From NCBI GenBank assembly GCA_009602725.1, contig WELB01000215.1, forward strand, positions 193,351-221,070: DNA of 27,720 nucleotides, in the 5' to 3' direction. The notes below the pieces were generated by a model. The model searched no databases. It was given only the letters and a program-made list of their open reading frames with translations, and had not been told where the DNA came from. Made by a program: the position numbers and the translations under genes. Positions 7,853 through 12,935 of this stretch are shown here, one piece after another (position 1 is the stretch's first letter; each line of letters opens with the position of its first letter). Source of the DNA: Spirogloea muscicola (Eukaryota; Streptophyta; Zygnematophyceae; Spirogloeales; Spirogloeaceae).

Positions 7853-7965
7853 CTCTGTCGGTAGCCGGCGCCGGCGCCGTCGCGGCCGGCAGCCGGCGCC
7901 TGCCGCGGCCGGCAGCCGGCGACGTCGCCGGGTAGCTGGCCCGTCAGGCGCGCCCGGAGTCGTGG
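7853..7965. repeat. GC-rich block with repeated palindromic motifs
   Basis: Almost pure G+C, with GCCGGCGCC-type palindromes and an exact 18-bp direct repeat CGCGGCCGGCAGCCGGCG at 7881-7898 and 7904-7921. No reading frame here has protein-like composition. It differs sharply from the AT-richer sequence that follows (7985-8090). Confidence 0.65.
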
Positions 7966-8174
7966 AGAAGGCGCGCGCTCCGCATGAAATGAAAGAAGAA
8001 AGAAAACATGAAAGGGAGGACAATTCAAGCCAATACATTACATTAGACTACCACACATGATAATACAATACAGCCCTTGCCCCCTTCTCTCCAACCCCTA
8101 CTCACGCCATTCTCCGCCCTCGCCCAAGCTTCTGATAGAGGGGCACAATCCAGACTGGTTACGGCAGTGGAGAT

Positions 8175-9160
8175 GAAGGCCGCAGAAGGTTGAGGAGGCT
8201 GCCAGAGATTCAAAACAATCCAAGGAGCTTGGCAAGACTTACTTCTCTGGCCACACCTGGTGCCACTGACTGGATCACCTCTCCCCCCGTCGCCAACGCC
8301 TTCAGCATCAGATCCGAGGCCTTTCGGACATCGCTTCAACTCTTCCTCGGCCTCCCACCTAACTGCCTGATTGGGGTGCGCCAGTGCGAGTGCGGCTTCC
8401 GTGCAGAGGGTGCTGTGCTCGCCACTCACATGCTGAGATGCCCCACTGGACCAGAGTTGTGGGCATTCACAACCTCCTTCGCGATGCCCTGGCGGGCTTG
8501 ATGCGCGACGCCGGCTACCGTGCGGTCGTGGAAGTCAACAACATCATGCCTATCACCACGGACGCCCGGGGACGTCATCATCGCCGCACACTTGACTTTG
8601 TGGGCGTGCAACCTGGTGGAGGACCACGGGCCCTGATCGACGTTGTTGTTACGGAGGCATATAAAGGCCCAGCATCGACACACATCGCTAGGCATGCAGT
8701 GGGCGGTGCAGAACAAAGAAAACTGCGGCACTACTCTGATACCCCCAATGCGATCAGCTCCTGCCAGCGGCAATCGACATCTTTGGCGGTCTGGGTCCTC
8801 GTTTCCACACTCTCCTTCAAGACATTGCCAACCTAGGCTACAATCGACGTGCAGATGTGTTTCCGGCTGAGATGGGCTTGCCAGCTGCATATCTGTCGCT
8901 CTTGCGACGACGAGTTTCGGCCTGTTTGCAGCGTGCTCAGGCTAGTGCCTTGCACCAGAAAGCTGGGCGAGCTCTAGTTGGTGGCAGCAGGGCTCCGTTT
9001 CTGGCACCTAGTATTCATGCATAGATTAGTGACCTTTATGTTTTGACCCGTGCTTATTGAGCGGGTCAATCTGCTGTAGGTCGTGTAGATCTTTGGATGT
9101 GCTTGCCTTTGTACTTGGCCATTTAGCCTACTTTAGTTTCTAATACACGAAATTCCTCTG
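8175..9160 (+). mobile_element. LINE family A copy: thumb end, CCHC knuckle, endonuclease, tail, 3'UTR (frameshifted)
   Basis: The copy runs through three frames. First come RLPEIQNNPRSLARL and FLGLPPNCLIGVRQCECG with the CCHC knuckle (C-E-C-x12-H-M-L-R-C). After a shift near 8455 come NLLRDALAGLMRDAGY, NIMPITTDARGR, RRTLDFV and ALIDVVVTEAY. After a second shift near 8745 come DQLLPAAIDIFGGLGPRF through to VLTRAY with the stop at 9058-9060; a stop replaces a codon just before ISDLYV. The 3'UTR (9061-9160) is the family A type. This is the longest family A copy here and shows that family A also ends in CCHC plus a restriction-like nuclease. It is a pseudogene: two frameshifts and one nonsense change. 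Confidence 0.75.
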
Positions 9161-9284
9161 GGAGAGCCACTTCCTGTAATACGTTGTTCAGGCAAAATGT
9201 AATGCAAGGAAAGAATATAGTGGGAGGACGGATTTGCGATTGGCATTGACGCCCTTTTCACCCCTTAAATCGTTCACTGCTTTG

Positions 9285-9450
9285 GTAAGTTCCTTTGGGC
9301 TGCAGCCTCTGGCTTTGCGAGCTATTCCGACTTGCATCTTCTGACTAGAGGTTACTGAGCGTCCCCTTGTTGATGTCTTAGTCCTTAGCACCTCGACTCC
9401 TTCAGACCTTGTCCATTCCTTTGGGCTGGCCCCTCCCAGCCACCAGTTTA
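9285..9450 (+). mobile_element. Short LINE tail (SDLHLLTRGY type) plus 3'UTR stem-loop
   Basis: GCAGCCTCTGGCTTTGCGAG leads into SDLHLLTRGY and a TGA at ~9356. A 3'UTR follows with TTCAGACCTTGTCCATTCC and a 6-bp hairpin, GGCTGG (9424-9429) and CCAGCC (9436-9441). It is 5'-truncated to about 70 bp of coding sequence. The tail wording differs from families A-C, so it may be a fourth subfamily. Confidence 0.55.
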
Positions 9451-9504
9451 TGTGGCCGCGCTTGCCTCTTTCGTCAAGAGCTGTTTTGTTCGTCAAGGGG
9501 TTTC

Positions 9505-9655
9505 CGGCGGCGTTTCAGGGCGACGTTTTCCTGCCCTCTGGCTTTTCAGACTTGCACTTGCTGACTCAAAGGTTACTGAGAAGAAGTGGCACTCCACTTC
9601 CAGGAGCCTAGCATCTCTGATCTGCGGCTGCTTAGCAGGGGTTACTGAGTGACTT
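9505..9655 (+). mobile_element. Two LINE tails joined at the stop codon
   Basis: The first tail (CCCTCTGGCTTTTCAGACTT..., SDLHLLT, with a 1-nt shift) ends in GGTTACTGAG at ~9575. The next copy starts directly after it, inside the family B segment CACTTCCAGGAGCC, and runs to LRLLSRGY with the stop at 9646-9648. There is no 3'UTR between them, so the second copy inserted at, or replaced everything after, the first copy's stop codon. Confidence 0.6.
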
Positions 9656-9659
9656 GTAG

Positions 9660-9875
9660 CTGCTTTGTTTCTTTGCATCGCCGGGCTGGTCGCGCCCTTG
9701 CAGCAGCCTCTGGCTTGCGCAGCGGGGTTGCTCTTCCTCCCCTCAGCTCATCCGACTTTCCACTGCTAACACGGGGGAATTGAGGGCGCCCTGTCTGCCT
9801 AGCCTTTGGCTCCGTCATGAACACCTGCATGGCTGGCACTTTACAGCCGACTCTTTACTCTCAACGGGGGCAAGG
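9660..9875 (+). mobile_element. LINE family C tail plus 3'UTR
   Basis: The sequence begins inside the tail at CATCGCCGGGCTGGTCGCGC, continues through CAGCCTCTGGCTTGCGCAGC and decayed LLLTRGY codons to a TGA at 9780-9782. The 3'UTR of family C follows: GGGCGCCCTGTCTGCCTAGC, CCGTCATGAACACCTG, and a GGCTGGCACTTTACAGCC hairpin. The end is decayed. Other family C copies lie at 10980, 17605 and, inverted, at 12625 and 12743. Confidence 0.6.
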
Positions 9876-9879
9876 GCTG

Positions 9880-9950
9880 TGAAAAGCCAGCCCGAAAAGA
9901 ATCAACAAAGGTTCGGAGGGGCCAAAAAGCGCTTAGCAGCTACAAAGGGG
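9880..9950 (-). repeat. Antisense hairpin-type 3'UTR
   Basis: GGGCTG (9884-9889) and CAGCCC (9898-9903) form the stem. On the minus strand the usual upstream parts CGCTTTTTGGCCCCTCCGAA and CTTTGTTGATTC are visible. This module is the host sequence for the family A 3'UTR insertion at 9958-10053. Confidence 0.5.
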
Positions 9951-9957
9951 CCTAAAG

Positions 9958-10053
9958 AGCTGGTCAATCTGCTGTAATTTATGTAGATCTTTAAATGTGC
10001 TTGCCTTTGTACCTGGCCATTTGGCCTACATCTGTTTCTAATACACGGTTTTC
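9958..10053 (+). mobile_element. 96-bp family A 3'UTR-only insertion with 7-bp flanking duplication
   Basis: Only the 3'UTR of family A is present: TGGTCAATCTGCTG, ATGTGCTTGCCTTTGTACC, TGGCCATTTGGCC, ending ATACACGGTTTTC. CCTAAAG flanks it on both sides (9951-9957 and 10054-10060). The interpretation is an extremely 5'-truncated retrotransposition event into an antisense LINE 3'UTR. The right copy of the flank is followed by a second CCTAAAG, so the exact boundary could shift by a few bases. Confidence 0.55.
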
Positions 10054-10184
10054 CCTAAAGGCCTAAAGGGGCCTCTCACAGCCACCAGTCAATCTGGAAG
10101 CGCAATTGTCATCTCTATAAAGAGCCCTACTTGCTGACGTCTTAGAGGATAGTAGTATCTTGCTCTCATCACTACTTTTTGTTC

Positions 10185-10440
10185 CATCCGGCCCTTTCAG
10201 ACCTTGTCCATTCCTCCGGGGCTGGCCTCTCACAGCCACTGCCCCATTTCGAAGAGCTGTTTTCTTTCCGGCGGCTAGTCTTTCTGACTTCCGGCTACTA
10301 ACAGAGATTAGTAAGTGGTTATCCTACATAGCTCCTTGCTTACTTTCTGTGTTTTAGCGCTTTCCAGCCCATTCGGACCTTGTCAGATGTTTCGGGCTGG
10401 CTGTTTAGCCCTCGCCCCCATTGGAAAAAGAAGTGGTCCT
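10185..10440 (+). mobile_element. LINE 3'UTR module, tail stub and second 3'UTR module
   Basis: The first hairpin is GGCTG (10220-10224) with CAGCC (10233-10237), preceded by CAGACCTTGTCCATTCC. Then AGTCTTTCTGACTTCCGGCT encodes SLSDFRLL, a decayed tail ending TEIS plus a stop. The second 3'UTR follows, with TTTTAGCGCTTTCCAGCCC, CGGACCTTGTCAG and hairpin arms GGGCT (10394-10398) and AGCCC (10407-10411). Head-to-tail stacking of truncated copies. Confidence 0.5.
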
Positions 10441-10500
10441 CCCAATGGGGGCAAGGGCTGCGAAAAAGCGAGCCCAACAACAATTGACAGCTTCGTAGGC
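10440..10500 (-). repeat. Antisense hairpin-type 3'UTR fragment
   Basis: GGGCT (10455-10459), GCGAAAAAGCG and AGCCC (10471-10475) make a hairpin extended by internal GCG/CGC pairing. It faces the plus-strand module that ends at 10440, so the two 3' ends lie back to back around CCAATGGGGGC. Confidence 0.45.
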
Positions 10501-10504
10501 AAGT

Positions 10505-10845
10505 GCTTGCCCATTGAGAATAGGGGCTGGAAAAACCAGCCCGAAAAAGAATGAACAGAATACGAGAAGGGGGCCAGGGGAAGCGCTAAGAAACAGAAAC
10601 AAAGCAGCTACACTCAGTAACCTCTGCTAAGCAGCCGCAGGTCGGAGATGCTAGGCTCGTTGAAGTGGGTCCCCTGGCCAGAGCCAGGGGCCTACAAGCG
10701 TTGAGCAGCTACAAAGGAGAAGAAAGTGCTCGCCAATTGAGAATAGGGGCTGGAACAACCAGCCCGAAAAAGAATGAACAGAGTACGAGAAGGGGGCCAG
10801 GGGAAGCGCTAAGAAACAAAGGGGCCTGAAGATGCAAAGAGCCAA
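10505..10845 (-). mobile_element. Two antisense family B copies in tandem (tail plus 3'UTR; 3'UTR only)
   Basis: Read on minus, the left copy has tail codons from about 10706 (PGTHFNEPSISDLRLL) to the stop near 10617, then the 3'UTR with perfect arms at 10524-10530 and 10536-10542 (loop AAAAA on plus). The right copy (10720-10845) is 3'UTR only, with arms at 10747-10753 and 10759-10765. On the minus strand the two are head-to-tail. The C-rich/CT tract begins right at the 5' end of the second. Confidence 0.65.
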
Positions 10846-10850
10846 TTGAC

Positions 10851-10868
10851 CCCCCCCCCNNNNCCCCC

Positions 10869-10930
<62 letters not shown>

Positions 10931-10931
10931 T
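10851..10931. repeat. Poly-C and (CT)n tract with a 4-N gap
   Basis: A C run is interrupted by NNNN at 10860-10863, then more C, then (CT)n to ~10931 with one interruption. The Ns mark an assembly uncertainty or gap of unknown true length, so sequence left and right of it may not be contiguous. Confidence 0.9.
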
Positions 10932-10979
10932 TGGCCCCACTACTTCTGAGACCGGCTTTACCGTGAAGGTGGCCGAATA

Positions 10980-11418
10980 GAAGAAGGTGCACAAGTACAA
11001 GGACCACCCGGCGGGTGATACCTTTTACCCCCGGGCCATGGACATCCATGGGTATTACGGGGATCGGTGGTCCTCGTTACTTTCGCTGCTGGCCTCTCAA
11101 GCTGACCAGCGGCGCCCGGAACAGGGTGCAGCCCATCCCGGTGGCTCGGTGCCTTTGGGTCTTGTTTCCTGCTACCGAATGCGCTTATCTATGTGCCTAC
11201 AGCGGTCCCAGGCGAAGGCTTTGCATCGCCGGGCTGGTCGCGCCCTTGCAGCAGCCTCTGGCTTGCAGCGGGGTTGCTCTTCCTCCCCTCAGCTCATCTG
11301 ACTTCCTACTGCTGACACGGGGGTATTGAGAGCGCCCTGTCTGCCTAGCCTTTGGCTCCATCATGAACACCTGTATGCATCTGGCTGGCAATTTACAGCC
11401 GATTCTTTAACATCAGCA
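10980..11418 (+). mobile_element. LINE family C tail plus 3'UTR
   Basis: The frame from ~10981 reads KKVHKYKDHPAGDTFYPRAM, DIHGYYGDRWSSLL, CYRMRLSMCLQRSQAKAL and HRRAGRALAAASG. It aligns with IKYADHPPEDEFFPLAIDIHG and the later segments of the 5866-7370 copy. A 2-nt deletion near 11268 shifts the frame, after which DFLLLTRGY ends at a TGA at 11327-11329. The 3'UTR (11330-11418) has the Family C signature and the GGCTGGCAATTTACAGCC hairpin. It runs directly into a (CT)n tract. A pseudogene, and the longest family C copy here. Confidence 0.7.
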
Positions 11419-11419
11419 G

Positions 11420-11420
<1 letters not shown>

Positions 11421-11517
<97 letters not shown>

Positions 11518-11522
11518 CCTCC
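11421..11522 (+). repeat. (CT)n microsatellite after a LINE 3' end
   Basis: About 95 bases of (CT)n with one CAGC interruption start at the last bases of the family C 3'UTR (CATCAGCAGC) and end in CTCCCTCCCTCCCCCCC. The position suggests either a pyrimidine-rich tail of the element or a microsatellite used as insertion site. Confidence 0.8.
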
Positions 11523-11564
11523 CCCCCAGCCCCTAGCCAGGCCAGGGTCCGTGTGTTAGAAAGA

Positions 11565-11637
11565 GATGTAGGCCAAATGGCCAGGTACAAAGGCAAGCAC
11601 ATCTACAGATCTACATAACCTACAGCAGATTGTAGCA
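11565..11637 (-). repeat. Antisense family A 3'UTR, solo
   Basis: The plus strand reads GATGTAGGCCAAATGGCCAG then AGGCAAGCACATCTACAGAT and AACCTACAGCAGATTG, the reverse complement of the family A 3'UTR. No coding part remains. Confidence 0.65.
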
Positions 11638-11640
11638 GCC

Positions 11641-11800
11641 AGGGGACCCGCTACCAGGAGACTAGTTTCTCCGACCTGCGGCTGCTTAGTAGGAGAAGAA
11701 AGAAAGTGCTCGCCCATTGAGGATAGGGGCTGGAAAAAGAAGAAAGAAGAAGGGCTGGAAAAGCCAGCCCAAAAAGGATGAACAGTAAGGGTTACTGAGT
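11641..11800 (+). mobile_element. Family B tail interrupted by an antisense 3'UTR insertion
   Basis: GGGACCCGCTACCAGGAGAC through CTGCGGCTGCTTAGTAGG (to ~11693) is a family B tail, and GGGTTACTGAG resumes at ~11789. Between them lies an antisense family B 3'UTR with perfect arms GGGCTGG (11752-11758) and CCAGCCC (11764-11770) and a decayed extra half-arm upstream. Similar words flank it: AGTAGG (11688-11693) and AGTAAGG (11784-11790), a possible target-site duplication. The interruption falls two codons before the stop of the host tail. Confidence 0.55.
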
Positions 11801-11810
11801 GTTAGGTAGC

Positions 11811-12030
11811 TACTTGCTGCTGCCTCAGGCTCTGGCCAGGGGACCCACTTCCAGGAGCCTAGCATCTCTGATCTGCGGCTGCTTAGCAGGGTTGTCTGAG
11901 TGATTCGTAGCTGCTTAGTTTCTCTGTGTGCTTGTTTTTTGTGTTTCCCCTGGCCCCCTTCTCGTACTTTCTTCATTCTTTTTTGGGCTGGCTTTTCCAG
12001 CCCCTATCCTCAATGGGCGAGCACTTCCTG
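11811..12030 (+). mobile_element. Family B LINE tail plus 3'UTR
   Basis: Starts at CTGCTGCCTCAGGCTCTGG inside the tail and reads GTHFQEPSISDLRLLS, with the terminal codons altered (GGTTGTCTGAG in place of GGTTACTGAG). The 3'UTR has GTTTCCCCTGGCCCCC, TTCTTCATTC, arms GGGCTGG (11985-11991) and CCAGCCC (11997-12003) with loop CTTTT, then CAATGGGCGAGCACTTCC. Confidence 0.7.
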
Positions 12031-12165
12031 TCCTTGCTTCCGTGTATGTTTTAGCGCTTTCCCTGGCCCCTTCGGACTTTTTCAATTCCTTCATCTGGGC
12101 TGGCCTCGCCCAGCTCGGGGGTTACTGAGTGACAGCGCCTAGCTCTCGCTGCAGCCTCTTCTGGC
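12031..12165 (+). mobile_element. 3'UTR module joined to a tail stub at GGGGTTACTGAG
   Basis: A variant 3'UTR (TTTTAGCGCTTTCCCTGGCC, CGGACTTTTTCAATTCC, arms GCTGG 12099-12103 and CCAGC 12110-12114) is followed without spacer by GGGGGTTACTGAGTGA, the last codons of another tail. That stub continues only ~40 bp into leader-like sequence before the next copy begins. Confidence 0.5.
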
Positions 12166-12455
12166 TTTCGTCTCGCTGCAGAGGTCCATGGCCCGGGCGC
12201 TGCACCTTCGTGCCGGCAGAGCCCTCGCTGCTGCCTCTGGCTCTGGCCAGGGGACCCACTTCCAGGACCCTAGCCTCTCTGATTTGCGGCTGCTTAGCAG
12301 GGGTTACTGAGTGATTTGTAGCTGCTTTCTTTCTTTGTCTGCTTTGGTTTCTTAGCGCTTCCTCTGGCTTCCTCTGGCCCCCTTCTCGTTCTTTGTTCAT
12401 TCTTTTTTGGGCTGGCTTGTCCAGCCCCTATCCTCAATGGGCGAGCCCTTTCTTC
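12166..12455 (+). mobile_element. Family B LINE tail plus 3'UTR, same subfamily as the 5866-7515 copy
   Basis: Starts within the tail (CTGCAGAGGTCCATGGCCC) and reads through RALHLRAGRALAAASG to LRLLSRGY with its stop at 12308-12310. The 3'UTR carries the CTTCCTCTGG duplication seen at 7371-7515, with arms GGGCTGG (12409-12415) and CCAGCCC (12421-12427). The near identity with the 7218-7515 segment suggests a shared recent source. Confidence 0.75.
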
Positions 12456-12615
12456 CAGGAGCCCAGCATCTCTGATCTGCGGCTGCTTAGCAGGGGTTAC
12501 TGAGTGTCTCGTAGCAGCTTTGTTTCTGTTACTTAGCGCTTCCCCTGGCCCCCTTCTCGTACTCTGTTCATTCTTTTTCGGGCTGGTTGTTCCAGCCCCT
12601 ATTCACAGCCCCATT
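12456..12615 (+). mobile_element. Family B LINE tail stub plus 3'UTR
   Basis: CCAGGAGCCCAGCATCTCTG begins right after the CCCTTTCTT end of the previous 3'UTR. The tail runs to LRLLSRGY and a TGA at ~12503. Its 3'UTR has arms GGGCTGG (12580-12586) and CCAGCCC (12592-12598), loop TTGTT. This is the last unit of the plus-strand head-to-tail array 11811-12615. Confidence 0.7.
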
Positions 12616-12624
12616 GAAGAAAAG

Positions 12625-12735
12625 GAAGCGGCTGCTGATATTAAAGAATCGGCTGTAAATTGCCAGCCAGATGCATACAGGTGTTCATGACGGAGCCAAA
12701 GGCTTAGGCAGACAGGGCGCCCTCGACACCCCCGT
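12625..12735 (-). mobile_element. Antisense family C 3'UTR with tail stub
   Basis: Read on minus: ACACGGGGGTGTCGAG (altered TRGY plus stop codons), GGCGCCCTGTCTGCCTAAGC, TCATGAACACCTGTATGC, a GGCTGGCAATTTACAGCC hairpin, then AATATCAGCAGCCGCTTCC. Only ~15 bp of coding tail remains. It is the target of the 12743-12810 insertion. Confidence 0.65.
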
Positions 12736-12742
12736 GTCAATC

Positions 12743-12810
12743 AAAAAAAAAAAGAAAGCGGCTGCTGATATGAAAGAATCGGCTGTGAAATGCCAGCCAG
12801 ATGCATACAG
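12743..12810 (-). mobile_element. 68-bp family C 3' end insertion with 7-bp target-site duplication and poly-T tail
   Basis: GTCAATC flanks the segment exactly on both sides (12736-12742 and 12811-12817). On its sense (minus) strand it reads CTGTATGCATCTGGCTGGC, then CACAGCC, CATATCAGCAGCCGCTTTC and a run of 11 T. The interpretation is an extremely truncated target-primed reverse transcription product. It is the cleanest definition of the family C 3' terminus here, with a pyrimidine rather than poly-A tail. Confidence 0.65.
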
Positions 12811-12935
12811 GTCAATCGGAGAGCCACTTTCTTCTCTCCTAGCCACCGCCCTCTCCCTGGAAGAGTCTTTCTCAGCACGCGCCAGGCACACTCTCGGGCA
12901 GTCTTCTCGCTCCCGCTCTGCTCGCGGCCTCGCCG

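Noticed and set aside
7853-7965. Rho-independent-terminator-like GC hairpins
   Set aside because: No T-run follows and the context is eukaryotic.
10857-11049. Minus-strand frames of alternating Arg-Glu
   Set aside because: Translation of the (CT)n/(GA)n microsatellite across the N gap.
11326-11559. Leu-Ser repeat frame
   Set aside because: Translation of the (CT)n tract.
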